Shown here piece by piece: positions 25,247 to 34,083 of a stretch of 49,051 bases of DNA (position 1 is the stretch's first letter; every line of letters begins with the position of its first letter). Source of the stretch: Burkholderiaceae bacterium (GTDB lineage: Bacteria > Pseudomonadota > Gammaproteobacteria > Burkholderiales > WYBJ01); assembly GCA_011525945.1 (NCBI GenBank), contig WYBJ01000203.1, positions 1 through 49,051 on the forward strand, given 5' to 3'. Position numbers and translations under genes: made by a program. The notes under the pieces were generated by a model. The model was not told the DNA's origin. It saw only the letters and a program-made list of their open reading frames with translations, and searched no databases.

Positions 25247-26108
25247 GATCGGCGCTACGCGCGTACTGCGGAACGAAGCGCGTGCAATACTCTTCGTGGC
25301 TATCGACGTCGAACACCACGCGCTGCAGGTACGCATTGAACTCGCTGTCGCTGCGTGCGGCCGCGACGTAGTCCGCCATCGCCGACTTGTCCGGTGCGTA
25401 CCGGTTCGTCAAGCCGCCGGGATGCGCGCCGAACGGCGCATGCACGACGGCGTCGACGAGGATCGAGGGCAGGAACGTGCCGAGCGCTTCGCGCTCGTCG
25501 AGGCGATCGACCAACTCCTCGGCGGTGACGATGACGTACCTGGAGGCCTCGGCGAGAATCACGGCGTCCACCGGATAGCCGAACGACACGTTGCCCTGCC
25601 GGTCCGCCTTGTGCGCGTGGAATACGGCCACATCCGGTCGCATCGATTTGGCGACCACGGTGAGCTTGCCGTCGCCGAATGGGTCGGGCGCGACGACCAT
25701 GTCGTCACGGCGCCGTAAGAGATCCGTGCCGACCAGTCCCAGCACCGGTACGTACGGTACCCCCATAGACCCAGCCTGGGCCTGTGAATAGAGCACCCCT
25801 CACGTGTTATCGAGCACGCGTATCCGGCCAGCGATGACGTGACGCGCGAAGTTCGGCCCCGTGCGGGCGAACTCGCCGAGCGTGACACTGCAGGTGTCGA
25901 CCACGGCGACCGCGCCGGCGCCGACCAGGAAATCGATGTTGAGGTCGCCCCCAACGACGCCGATCACGCGCAAGCTTCGCACGCGCCGCCGCACCAGCTC
26001 GCGCAGGAAAGCCATCGGCGGGCGCTGCAGATTCGCGCTCATGACCAGCCGCGCACCGTCGCCGACGCGCCCGACGGCCTGCGCCAGGGATTGCACTTTA
26101 CTGCGCAT
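25236..26108 (-). pseudogene. CoA-transferase alpha subunit interrupted by an in-frame UGA
   Basis: One frame runs from the ATG at 26108 to the TGA at 25236-25238 and codes for about 290 residues of a CoA-transferase alpha subunit, but codon 103 (25800-25802) is TGA. Before it comes LVMSANLQRPPMAFLRELVRR to RIRVLDNT. After it, in the same frame, GVLYSQAQAGSMGVPYVP, GLVGTDLL, HAHKADRQGNVSFGYP and the C-terminus continue normally. Codon composition stays coding-like on both sides, and the beta gene overlaps the true stop. This may be a recent nonsense mutation, a sequencing error, translation as two polypeptides (a GTG at 25796 could restart), or recoding of UGA. It is tagged pseudogene only because of the stop. 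A hairpin at 25768-25782 is discussed separately. Confidence 0.8.
25768..25782 (-). promoter_or_regulatory. SECIS-like small hairpin downstream of the in-frame UGA
   Basis: On the minus strand, GGCCCA and TGGGTC pair (six pairs, one G-U) around the loop GGC. The loop begins 23 nt after the UGA. Bacterial selenocysteine insertion elements typically have an apical loop with G near its start 16-37 nt after UGA, so geometry is permissive. Small hairpins are common in GC-rich coding sequence, so this is weak evidence. Confidence 0.25.
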
Positions 26109-26122
26109 CGTTCAGCTCCTCG

Positions 26123-26566
26123 TCACGTGCGGACCTTGTTGGTGGGCGTGCCGACCCAGCCGGTTTGCGATATGTCGAAGGTGACATTGTCAGGGCCGCC
26201 GTAGCGTACTTCGACATTGCCCCCACCGTCCCTCGGGCGGCCGTGCGCGATACCGAGCGCGGCGTTGATGTCCTCGCGCGGCCTGGCGCCTGCTGCTTCG
26301 AGCTTGCGCTCAGTGTCCTCGAGGTTGTCGACCTGAAAGCCGATGTGGTGGATCCCGCTCCAGCCCTTGCCGCGCTCGGCACCGGCCACGACGTCGTTCT
26401 TGAAGCGCAATATGGCGAGATTGATGTGGCCGTCGGTCAGGTAGTAGCCTGAGGTACGCTCGCTATCGAGCTTTCTTACCTTGCTGAGGCCGAAGTTCTC
26501 GACGTAGAAGTTCGCGGTCGCTTCCTCGTCCTGCGTCTGAATCGCGATATGCCGGATCTGTGCCAT
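26123..26566 (-). CDS. VOC-family (glyoxalase/dioxygenase-fold) protein
   Basis: This 147-residue metal-dependent vicinal-oxygen-chelate protein is built of paired beta-alpha-beta-beta-beta modules. The first begins IRHIAIQTQDEEATANFYVENFGL and the second GIHHIGFQVDNLEDTERKLEAAG. Likely metal ligands are the His of RHIAI, the second His of IHHIGF and the Glu of NVEVRYGG. The fold covers glyoxalase I, methylmalonyl-CoA epimerase and extradiol enzymes, and I cannot choose among them. It lies 161 bp after the Bug gene and 14 bp before the CoA-transferase alpha start, so it belongs to the same operon, possibly as an epimerase or isomerase of an acyl-CoA intermediate. Confidence 0.9.
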   Translation of the reverse strand: MAQIRHIAIQTQDEEATANFYVENFGLSKVRKLDSERTSGYYLTDGHINLAILRFKNDVVAGAERGKGWSGIHHIGFQVDNLEDTERKLEAAGARPREDINAALGIAHGRPRDGGGNVEVRYGGPDNVTFDISQTGWVGTPTNKVRT

Positions 26567-26727
26567 GGCCGCCTCCGTGGATGAGCGAGGCTATCGTAGC
26601 GTATTGCGCAAGTGTCCGGCGCTCTGCGTCATGCCGACGCAGGCGCCGTGCACCAAAGGGGGGCTGCGCTTGTCACCGCCCTGCGCCATCACGCGAAACG
26701 AATCACGATACGCGCGCGCTGCGATTC

Positions 26728-27702
26728 TCAATCGACCTTTGCCCCCGATGCCTTCACCGCCGCGCCAAAGCGCGCGGTTTCCGTCTTCACCAGCGCTGCC
26801 GCAGCTTCCGGCGTACTGCCGCTGGTATCGAAGCCCTGGCCAGCGAAACGCTGCACCACCTCCGGCAGCTTGGCGATGCGCGAAAGCTCGCCGGCAAGCT
26901 TGTCGACGATCGCCTTGGGGGTGCCCGCAGGAACCACCACACCGATCCAATTGCCCATGACGAAATCCTTGTACCCCTGCTCGATATAGGTCGGCACGTC
27001 GGGCAGCAAGGGATGGCGCTTCTCGGTCATCATACCGATCGCGCGCAACTTGCCGGACTTGATGCCGGGCAGCACCAGGCCGATGTCGTTGCTGTGGAAC
27101 TGGACCTGGCCGGAGAGCAGGTCGACCAGCGCCGGCCCGCCCCCTTTGTACGGAACGTGGGTCGCATCGAATCCGGCCGCGTGCTTGAGCATCTCCATCG
27201 ACAGGTGACTGATCACGCCGACTCCGCCAGAGCTGTACGCGATCCTGTTGCTCTTCGCGTACTTCACCAGCTCCGGCACGCTCTTGACCGGAATGTTCGC
27301 GTTCACCACCGTGATGAGCGGCGATGAGCCGAGGATCGAAACGGCCAGGAGGTCGCGCTCGAGGCTGTATCCCAACTTCTGGTAGAGCGTCTGCCCGATC
27401 GCGTGCGCAGTGCTGATGCTGAGCATGGTGTAACCGTCGGGTGAGGAGCGCGCGACCAACTCCGCACCGGTATTGCCGCCCGCCCCCGGGCGATTGTCGA
27501 CGATGACGGGCTGACCCCAGGCCTCGTTTAGCTTCTGACAGAATACCCGTCCAACCACGTCGTTCAGCCCGCCGGGATTGAACGCCACCACGTAGCGGAT
27601 CGAGCGCGACGGATAGTCGGCCGCCATAACGGCTCCGTGACAAAGGAAGGCAGCAGCCCCTAGGATCAGTAACCGACCCGACACCGCAGACACGACTTTC
27701 AT
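26728..27702 (-). CDS. Bug/TctC-family periplasmic solute receptor
   Basis: Second receptor of the tripartite tricarboxylate transporter class, 324 residues from the ATG at 27702. That start has AGGGG 9 bases upstream, better spaced than the ATG two codons earlier. The signal peptide ends near HGAVMAADYP. Then come YPSRSIRYVVAFNPGGLNDVVGR, VDNRPGAGGNTGAEL, SPDGYTML, SSGGVG, VPYKGGGPALVDLLSG and LLPDVPTYIE. GGLND replaces the GGGTD or GGPTD seen in most members. It is the first gene of the operon with VOC, CoA-transferase and acyl-CoA synthetase and diverges from the MFS gene at 27842. It probably captures the substrate that the operon degrades. Translocating subunits are absent here. Confidence 0.95.
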   Translation of the reverse strand: MKVVSAVSGRLLILGAAAFLCHGAVMAADYPSRSIRYVVAFNPGGLNDVVGRVFCQKLNEAWGQPVIVDNRPGAGGNTGAELVARSSPDGYTMLSISTAHAIGQTLYQKLGYSLERDLLAVSILGSSPLITVVNANIPVKSVPELVKYAKSNRIAYSSGGVGVISHLSMEMLKHAAGFDATHVPYKGGGPALVDLLSGQVQFHSNDIGLVLPGIKSGKLRAIGMMTEKRHPLLPDVPTYIEQGYKDFVMGNWIGVVVPAGTPKAIVDKLAGELSRIAKLPEVVQRFAGQGFDTSGSTPEAAAALVKTETARFGAAVKASGAKVD

Positions 27703-27841
27703 GAGCATCGTCCCCTGACTGGTTTGTACCGCGCGCGCCAAGTCTACCGCAGGCGCAGCGAGGCAACGTAGCCGGGCATGGGTCATCCCGCGTTCAGCCC
27801 GCGCCTTGAGACGCGGATACTCCGCATGCTAGCTTCGGAGC

Positions 27842-29122
27842 ATGCGCGCACCGCCGCTTGCCCGTCTGCTCGCCCCGCGGCTACCGTTCTACTATGGCTG
27901 GGTGATCCTCGCCTGCGTCTGTTTCGCCGGCTTCGTGCGCCAGGGTGCAGCGGTTGCCGTGCTGTCGGTATTCGTCGAACCGATGCGGCGCGACCTCGGC
28001 TGGTCCAGCACCGCGTTCGGCGGGGCCGTATCGATCGGGGGTATGCTGGCCGCGCTCGTGTCGCCTTCGATCGGCCACCTGCTCGATCGGCGCGGCGCGC
28101 GTCTCGTGCTCTGTCTCGCCGTGATCGGCACGGGGTTCGCGACGATGGCGATCTCGCAGATCGAATCGGTCATCACCTTTTACCTGCTGTTCTGCTTTGC
28201 GCGCATGAACTGGGCCGGGCCGTTCGACCTCGGTCTGTACGGTGCGCTCAACGCCTGGTTCGTCGCGCGCCGTGCACGCGCGGCCTCCATCGCCACGCTT
28301 ATCCAGCTTGCCGGTCTGGTCGCGTTTCCCTTGCTCGCAACCGCAGCCATGCACGGCGCCGATTGGCGTGCGGGGTGGATCGCGATCGGCCTCAGCGTAC
28401 TGAGCGTTGGATTCGTGCCGGTGTGGCTGCTGCTCGCACGCCGTCCGGAAGACCTCGGGCTCACAGCCGAGGCGGCGTCCGACAATCCGGGGCATACGCG
28501 GCACGAACCGCACTTCAGCCGCGAGCAGGCGCTGCGCACAGCGGCATTCTGGCTGCTTGCGCTCTACGCCGCGCTGGTGTTTCCATGCCAGGCCGGTGTG
28601 AGCCTGTACCAGGCATCGCACATGATCGAGCGTGGCGTCGATCCGACCACGGCAGCGTTGATCGTCAGCACTTTTTCATTCATGTCGGCGCTGGCAAGCA
28701 TCGGCGTGGGATGGCTGCCGCGAGGCTGGCCGATTCGCCGGGTACTCGCCCTGTGCGGCGCGCTCATGTGCATCGGTGTACTGTGCCTCATCGTCGCCAC
28801 TGCGGCGACAACGGGGTTCCTGGGCGCGGGATCGTTTGGCCTCGGGGTCGGCGGCATGCTCGCGTTGCTGCCCGTGGTTTGGGCCGACTACTTCGGCCGC
28901 GTGAGCTACGGCGCGATTCGCGGCGTGGCGCTCTCGCTGCAAGTACTCGCTCAGGCCTGTGGCCCGCTGGCGGCCGGGGTATTACGCGACTTCTCGGGCT
29001 CGCATACGGCCTCGTTCGGTCTGTTTGCAACGCTGTCGGCGCTGGCGGTAGTGGTCGCGCTACTGGCTCGCCCGCCGCAATCGATCGACGCTGCCGGCGA
29101 GCCGAGCGCGCAGCGCCCATGA
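27842..29122 (+). CDS. Major facilitator superfamily transporter
   Basis: The 426-residue protein has 12 predicted membrane helices in two six-helix halves. The loop 2-3 signature is GHLLDRRGARLVL, and the first helix follows the short N-terminus at FYYGWVILACVCFAGFVRQG. This start and helix pattern resemble the monocarboxylate/oxalate-formate antiporter-like branch of the MFS common next to Bug and acyl-CoA genes. A hydrophilic loop around residues 200-225 separates the halves. It diverges from the Bug gene across 139 bp and may share regulation with that operon. The substrate, likely a small organic anion, is not determinable. Confidence 0.9.
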   Translation: MRAPPLARLLAPRLPFYYGWVILACVCFAGFVRQGAAVAVLSVFVEPMRRDLGWSSTAFGGAVSIGGMLAALVSPSIGHLLDRRGARLVLCLAVIGTGFATMAISQIESVITFYLLFCFARMNWAGPFDLGLYGALNAWFVARRARAASIATLIQLAGLVAFPLLATAAMHGADWRAGWIAIGLSVLSVGFVPVWLLLARRPEDLGLTAEAASDNPGHTRHEPHFSREQALRTAAFWLLALYAALVFPCQAGVSLYQASHMIERGVDPTTAALIVSTFSFMSALASIGVGWLPRGWPIRRVLALCGALMCIGVLCLIVATAATTGFLGAGSFGLGVGGMLALLPVVWADYFGRVSYGAIRGVALSLQVLAQACGPLAAGVLRDFSGSHTASFGLFATLSALAVVVALLARPPQSIDAAGEPSAQRP

Positions 29123-29182
29123 CACCGACGCATAGCCGACGCCTTACGCCGCTCCTCGAGTGGCGAGGCGTAATCCGTCAGC

Positions 29183-29206
29183 GTGAGCCATCACCAGAAG
29201 GCTCAC
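29183..29206. terminator. Hairpin between convergent MFS and patatin genes
   Basis: GTGAGCC (29183-29189) and GGCTCAC (29200-29206) form a 7-bp perfect stem with a 10-nt loop in the 233-bp gap between convergent stops. A second imperfect hairpin (GCCGCTC with GAGTGGC) lies just to its left. Neither has a T tract. They may help end transcription from either side. Confidence 0.35.
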
Positions 29207-29355
29207 TGCCGCATGAACTGCTCGACGCCCAGCAGATTCATCGACCAGCCCAGCGCCGACTTGCACCAGATCTGGCGCGCGGGCTTAGTTCGATGTTAAC
29301 AGCCTGCCGCAACGGCACGGAGGGATCCGCCGCGGTGGGCACGCCACGTCTGCCG

Positions 29356-30555
29356 TCAAGCCGCGTTGTTTCGCAGCTCGCAGTACCACTGCGTGGCGTA
29401 GCCGAGGAATCCGCGCAGATTGTCCTGACGGGCCATGGCGTCCTTGTAGCCCAGAGCTATCAGCTCGCGGCAGAAGGCGCGCTCGAACAGCAGGTACGAG
29501 AGCAGTGTGGCACCGCCGCGTTGCATAGCACCCACGCTTCGGAACAGTGCTCGGATGGTGCGCGGCAACGAGTCCGCATGCCGCAATGCGATCTTGTCCA
29601 GTTCCTCCGAGGGCGAGATCACCATGAAATCGACGTGGCGCAGGCGGCTGCCATTGCGCTTCAGAACCTCCGCCGGAATCATGCTCAGCGTCCGATTGAT
29701 GCGTTGCAGCCGCTCCAGATCGACCTCCAGGCTGTCCAGGAAGATGCTGTCGAGGGCGTGACCGGCGATCTGCGCAAGCGTCGGGTAGCCGGGCGATTTT
29801 TCGCGCGCGCGTGCCGGTGTCCGCTCCGGCGAATGCTGCCTGCCGACCGACACGACCAGGACACGGTCCGCTCCCAGGTGCAGGGCGGGGCTCAGCGGCG
29901 CGATCTGTCGCATCGAGCCATCACCGAAGTATTCCCGGTTTATGCGCACGGCGGGAAAAATGAACGGGAGCGCGGACGAGGCGAGCAGGTGTTCAATGCC
30001 CACAGGCATCGCAATGCCGATGCGACGCGCGCGCCGCCACGGCTCGATACCTTGCGCACCCTGGAAAAAACACACTGATTGCCCCGACGAATAGCCCGAG
30101 CACGTAATCCCGAGCGCGTACAGTCGGCCCTGCTCGATGCAACGCCCGATCGAACCGAAATCGACACGCGCCGCCAATAGCTCGCGTAACGGCGTGCTGT
30201 CCAGCAGCGACACCGCTTGCCGGCGAAGACCTCCGGTAACCGCGGCGAGCAGCCATTTGCCACTGTTGCTCAGCACCCCGGTCAGGTCGGTACGGTAGAC
30301 TTGCTCGGCGTGAAAATTCTTCCATACCGCCTGCAGCCGCAACGCGGCGCGGCGGAAATTGGCGGCGTCGGCGGCTATGGCGACCGCATTGACCGCGCCC
30401 GCCGAGGTACCGCATACGATCGGAAATGGATTGCCGGCCTCCTTCGGCACCAGATCGGCGATGGCGCGCAGCACTCCCGCCTGGTAGGCGGCGCGGGCGC
30501 CGCCACCGGTCAAGACAATCGCCAGGCGCGGGCGCGCGCCGTTGCTCAGTTCCAT
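29356..30555 (-). CDS. Patatin-like phospholipase
   Basis: Serine acyl-hydrolase with a Ser-Asp dyad. From the ATG at 30555 the product is 399 residues. The oxyanion motif TGGGARAAYQAG lies at 16-27, the nucleophile S51 in GTSAG, and the Asp partner D212 in FGDGSMRQ (DGS rather than the more common DGG or DGA). ALPFIFPAVRI precedes it as usual. The C-terminal ~170 residues are helical, with an Arg-rich segment, as in bacterial patatins. No signal peptide or membrane segment is seen. It follows the small protein at 30584 by 28 bp in a minus-strand run that includes Nudix and maeB. In a PHA-making bacterium a lipid or PHA-granule role is possible, but this is not shown. Confidence 0.92.
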   Translation of the reverse strand: MELSNGARPRLAIVLTGGGARAAYQAGVLRAIADLVPKEAGNPFPIVCGTSAGAVNAVAIAADAANFRRAALRLQAVWKNFHAEQVYRTDLTGVLSNSGKWLLAAVTGGLRRQAVSLLDSTPLRELLAARVDFGSIGRCIEQGRLYALGITCSGYSSGQSVCFFQGAQGIEPWRRARRIGIAMPVGIEHLLASSALPFIFPAVRINREYFGDGSMRQIAPLSPALHLGADRVLVVSVGRQHSPERTPARAREKSPGYPTLAQIAGHALDSIFLDSLEVDLERLQRINRTLSMIPAEVLKRNGSRLRHVDFMVISPSEELDKIALRHADSLPRTIRALFRSVGAMQRGGATLLSYLLFERAFCRELIALGYKDAMARQDNLRGFLGYATQWYCELRNNAA

Positions 30556-30583
30556 CGGCGCACCCACGAGCGGCGCAAGCGAG

Positions 30584-30889
30584 CTAGGAATGCGCCATCA
30601 TGCGCAACCGATGCTCCCCGCCCAATACGTGCTCCATGGCATCCGTAAGCGTCTCGTCGGAGAGCGAGGCGAGTGTGGCGCCGAGCCGGCACAACAATCC
30701 ACGCGCCTCGGCCGGCAAGTCGCGGATATCGAGCGCGGTAAACAAGCTCGCAGCCGCCCCTGCCGCGTGCAGCAACCGCTCGCGCTCGCGAATCATCAGT
30801 TCGATCTCGGCGCCCAGCCAGCGCACCGATTTGCTGCCTCGCTTGCGGATTGCCCTGCCGCCCGCGAGCTTGCGTTTGCGATCGATCAT
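30584..30889 (-). CDS. Small conserved-looking cytoplasmic protein
   Basis: This 101-residue protein begins with a basic patch (DRKRKLAGGRAIRKRGSK), followed by helices including LGAEIELMIRERERLLHAAGAAASLF and DLPAEARGLLCRLGATLASL. GGGAGG stands 9 bases before the ATG at 30889, a strong ribosome site, which argues that it is real. I do not recognise the family. It lies between the Nudix gene (96 bp upstream) and the patatin gene (28 bp downstream), so it is probably translated from the same message. The basic start followed by a helical bundle would suit nucleic-acid or protein contact, but nothing more can be said. Confidence 0.75.
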   Translation of the reverse strand: MIDRKRKLAGGRAIRKRGSKSVRWLGAEIELMIRERERLLHAAGAAASLFTALDIRDLPAEARGLLCRLGATLASLSDETLTDAMEHVLGGEHRLRMMAHS

Positions 30890-30985
30890 GCCTGTCGCCT
30901 CCCTGCGTCCGTGGTATTCGCCCGCTACCGCGGTATAACGGCCGTTCGCGAGTCGAATTTAAGCGCGTCGCGGGCACCGGCGATC

Positions 30986-31654
30986 TCAGCCCGCACGCAT
31001 GATTTGGTAAAACGTATAGAGCATCCCGGCGGTCGCGCCCCAGATGTAACGGCCGCCGTACGGAATCGCCAGATAGCGCCGGTCGAGTCCTTCCAGCGCG
31101 TAGCGGCGGCGCTGGTAATGCTGCGGCGCCAGAAAATGTGCCAGCGGCGCTTCGAATATATCCTGCACCTCGAACGGATCGGGATCGGTTGTGTAAGGTG
31201 GGACGATCCAGCCCACAACGGGTGTGATGCAAAAGCCCGATTGCATCTCGTAGTCAGGCAGCGCACCGAGCACCCGGATAGCCGCGCGGGACAAGCCGGT
31301 CTCCTCTTCGGTTTCGCGCAGCGCCGTGTCTTCGCGATCGCGATCTTCCGGTTCGACCCGACCGCCGGGAAAACTGATCTGGCCGGCGTGGTCGTGCAGA
31401 TGGCTCGTGCGCTGGGTGAACAGCACCTGCGTGCCGTCGTTACGCGCCACCAGTGGCACCAGTACGGCGGCATGCTTCACTCTCTGCCCGGGCTCGATGC
31501 GCTGCTGATGCCAAAGGTCGTGCGCATGCGTTTGCACGAGTGCGCTTGCACGCGCAAGGCGTGTGGCGAGAGCATCCGGCTCGAAGCACAGCCCAACCGG
31601 CATCCCGGACGTGGAAGGGCTCGGACCGCCACCGGCCCGATTGAAGGCGACCAT
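30986..31654 (-). CDS. CoA pyrophosphatase-type Nudix hydrolase
   Basis: This Nudix enzyme probably cleaves CoA or acyl-CoA to phosphopantetheine and 3',5'-ADP. The 222-residue protein has the CoA-pyrophosphatase signature VLFTQRTSHLHDHAGQISFPGG just before the Nudix box, whose helix is TALRETEEETGL. A downstream GRYIWGATAGMLY matches the C-terminal conserved part of NudL-type enzymes. It is cytoplasmic. It lies 122 bp after maeB and before the 101-residue protein and the patatin gene. Control of CoA pools would fit a genome rich in acyl-CoA catabolism. The class assignment is firm, the exact substrate inferred. Confidence 0.92.
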   Translation of the reverse strand: MVAFNRAGGGPSPSTSGMPVGLCFEPDALATRLARASALVQTHAHDLWHQQRIEPGQRVKHAAVLVPLVARNDGTQVLFTQRTSHLHDHAGQISFPGGRVEPEDRDREDTALRETEEETGLSRAAIRVLGALPDYEMQSGFCITPVVGWIVPPYTTDPDPFEVQDIFEAPLAHFLAPQHYQRRRYALEGLDRRYLAIPYGGRYIWGATAGMLYTFYQIMRAG

Positions 31655-31776
31655 GCAGCGATTCTAGCGGGCGGCACCTGCTCCGGCACGGCGTTTCGCG
31701 CCTCGGCGACCAGGCGCCCCGCACGCGTGGCTGCATCGCCCGCGTGCGACGGCCGGCTTGCGTGTCCGCCGCGCGT

Positions 31777-34071
31777 TCAGGCAACAGAGCGGATTCGCAC
31801 CGCGCCGGCGTCCACCACGCTCAGCGCTGTCATGTTGACGATGCGACGAACCGTAGCCGATGGCGTCAGGATATGCGCCGGCATCGCCGATCCAAGCAGG
31901 ATCGGTCCGATCGTGACACCCTCACCGGTCGCCACTCGCAGCAGGTTGTAGGCAATATTGGCGGCATCGAGTGTGGGCATGACAAGCAGGTTCGCCTCGC
32001 CCTTCAGGCGTGAGCCCGGAAAGATGCGCGCGCGCAAAGCGGCATCGAGCGCAGCATCTCCGTGCATCTCACCTTCGACCTCCAAGTCGGGCGCGATGCG
32101 CCACAGGATCTGCAGGGCGGCGCGCATCTTCGCCGCCGAGGCGGCGTCGGAACTGCCGAAGCTCGAGTGCGACAGCAGCGCGACCTTCGGCGTGACCCCG
32201 AAGCGGCGTACTGCTTCTGCCGCGAGCACTGTCATCTCGGCGATTTGCTCGGCACCCGGATCGACGTTCACATAGGTGTCACACATGAACACCGTGCGCC
32301 GCGGCAGCACCAGCAGGTTCATGGTCGCGAAGGAACAAATGCCTTCACGCCGACCGATGACATCGGCAATCACGCCGAGATGACGCTGGTAGCTGCCCAC
32401 TGTGCCGCACAGCATTGCGTCGACTTCGTTCCGGCGCAGCATCATCGCGCCGATCAGAGTCGCGCGCCGGCGCATCGCGAGCTTGGCCTGGTCCTGCGAG
32501 ACGCCTTTACGTTGCATGAGGTCGTAGTACGCGGACCAATACTCTCGATAACGGATATCGCTGTCGGGGTTCACCAGATCGAAATCCACACCCGAGCACA
32601 GCCGCAATCCGAGGCGCTGGATACGCGCCTCGATCACCTCGGGCCGGCCGATCAGCGTGATACGGGCAAGGCCTTCGTTCAGCACCTCCTGCGCGGCGCG
32701 CAACACGCGTTCGTCCTCGCCTTCGCAGTACGCGATACGCTTCGGCGCCTGTTTGGCGGCGACGAATACCGGACGCATGATCAGCCCGGATTGCCATACG
32801 AACTGCATCAACCGATCGCGATAGGCGTCTAGATCCTCGATCGGCCGCGTTGCCACACCGCTTGCCATCGCGGCTTTGGCCACGGCAGGGGCGATGGTCG
32901 CGATCAGGCGCGGATCGAACGGTCGCGGGATGAGGTACTCGGGGCCGAAGCGATCCTCCTGGCCACCGTAGGCCATCGCCACAATCTCGGATTGCTCCGC
33001 ATGAGCCAGTTCGGCAAGCGCATGCACCGCCGCAAGCTCCATCTCTCGCGTGATGCGGGTGGCACCGGCATCCAGAGCGCCGCGAAAAATGAACGGAAAG
33101 CACAGAACGTTGTTCACCTGGTTTGGAAAATCCGAACGGCCGGTCGCGATGACCGCATCGGGGCGTACCGCACGCGCGACGTCCGGCATGATCTCCGGGT
33201 AGGGATTCGCGAGCGCCAGGATCAGAGGTCGCGGCGCCATGCCGGCGAGCAAGTGGGGCTGCAGCACGCCGGCGGCAGACAGCCCCAGAAAAATGTCAGC
33301 CCCCGCGATTACGTCGGCCAGTGAACGCGCATCGGTCTTGCGCGCGTAGCGCGCCTTGAAAGAATCCATCTCCTCGGTGCGCCCTTCGTAGACCACACCG
33401 ACGATATCGGTGACCCAGATGCGCTCCGGATCGATCCCCATGCTCACCAGCAAATCGAGGCAAGCGAGCGCTGCGGCGCCTGCTCCCGATACCACCAACT
33501 TCACGTCACCAATGTTCTTGCCCACCACGCGCAAGCCGTTTTGCACCGCCGCACCGACGATGATGGCCGTACCGTGCTGATCGTCGTGGAACACCGGGAT
33601 TCGCATCCGCTCGCGCAATTCGCGCTCGACATGGAAGCACTCGGGCGACTTGATATCCTCCAGATTGATACCGCCGAAGGTCGGCTCGAGCGCGGCGACG
33701 ATGTCGACCAGGCGCTGCGGATCGCGTTCGTCGATCTCGATGTCGAACACGTCGATACCGGCAAACTTCTTGAACAGTACCGCCTTGCCTTCCATGACTG
33801 GCTTGGCGGCAAGCGGTCCGATTGCACCCAGCCCAAGTACGGCGGTCCCGTTCGTGATTACGGCCACCAAATTGCCGCGCGCGGTCAGATCGCGCGCCTG
33901 AGCGGGGTCGTCGCGGATCGCTTCGCAGGCGATGGCAACCCCGGGTGTATACGCGAGCGCAAGGTCACGCTGGTTCACCAGCCCCTTGGTCGGGGCAACG
34001 GCGATCTTGCCCGCAACCGGCAGGCGGTGATAGTCGAGCGCGGACTGGCGCAGGCGATCGGTATCGTTCAT
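31777..34071 (-). CDS. maeB: NADP-dependent malic enzyme with phosphotransacetylase domain
   Basis: Oxidative decarboxylation of malate to pyruvate. The 764-residue fusion has the malic-enzyme part at ~1-425: [52 protein letters not shown], the NADP-binding [16 protein letters not shown] and later [16 protein letters not shown] phosphotransacetylase-like domain (~430-764) follows ([63 protein letters not shown]). In MaeB this second domain is regulatory, binding acetyl-CoA. The gene begins 12 bp after the HtrA-like gene. It would provide pyruvate and NADPH, for example for PHA or fatty-acid synthesis. Confidence 0.96.
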   Translation of the reverse strand: MNDTDRLRQSALDYHRLPVAGKIAVAPTKGLVNQRDLALAYTPGVAIACEAIRDDPAQARDLTARGNLVAVITNGTAVLGLGAIGPLAAKPVMEGKAVLFKKFAGIDVFDIEIDERDPQRLVDIVAALEPTFGGINLEDIKSPECFHVERELRERMRIPVFHDDQHGTAIIVGAAVQNGLRVVGKNIGDVKLVVSGAGAAALACLDLLVSMGIDPERIWVTDIVGVVYEGRTEEMDSFKARYARKTDARSLADVIAGADIFLGLSAAGVLQPHLLAGMAPRPLILALANPYPEIMPDVARAVRPDAVIATGRSDFPNQVNNVLCFPFIFRGALDAGATRITREMELAAVHALAELAHAEQSEIVAMAYGGQEDRFGPEYLIPRPFDPRLIATIAPAVAKAAMASGVATRPIEDLDAYRDRLMQFVWQSGLIMRPVFVAAKQAPKRIAYCEGEDERVLRAAQEVLNEGLARITLIGRPEVIEARIQRLGLRLCSGVDFDLVNPDSDIRYREYWSAYYDLMQRKGVSQDQAKLAMRRRATLIGAMMLRRNEVDAMLCGTVGSYQRHLGVIADVIGRREGICSFATMNLLVLPRRTVFMCDTYVNVDPGAEQIAEMTVLAAEAVRRFGVTPKVALLSHSSFGSSDAASAAKMRAALQILWRIAPDLEVEGEMHGDAALDAALRARIFPGSRLKGEANLLVMPTLDAANIAYNLLRVATGEGVTIGPILLGSAMPAHILTPSATVRRIVNMTALSVVDAGAVRIRSVA

Positions 34072-34083
34072 CGGTCGACTCTC

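Noticed and set aside
29203..29289. Minus-strand 28-codon tail ending GWSMNLLGVEQFMRQ
   Set aside because: It reads like a protein C-terminus, but an upstream stop and only ~150 bp of space leave no gene. It may be a remnant of a lost gene or chance.
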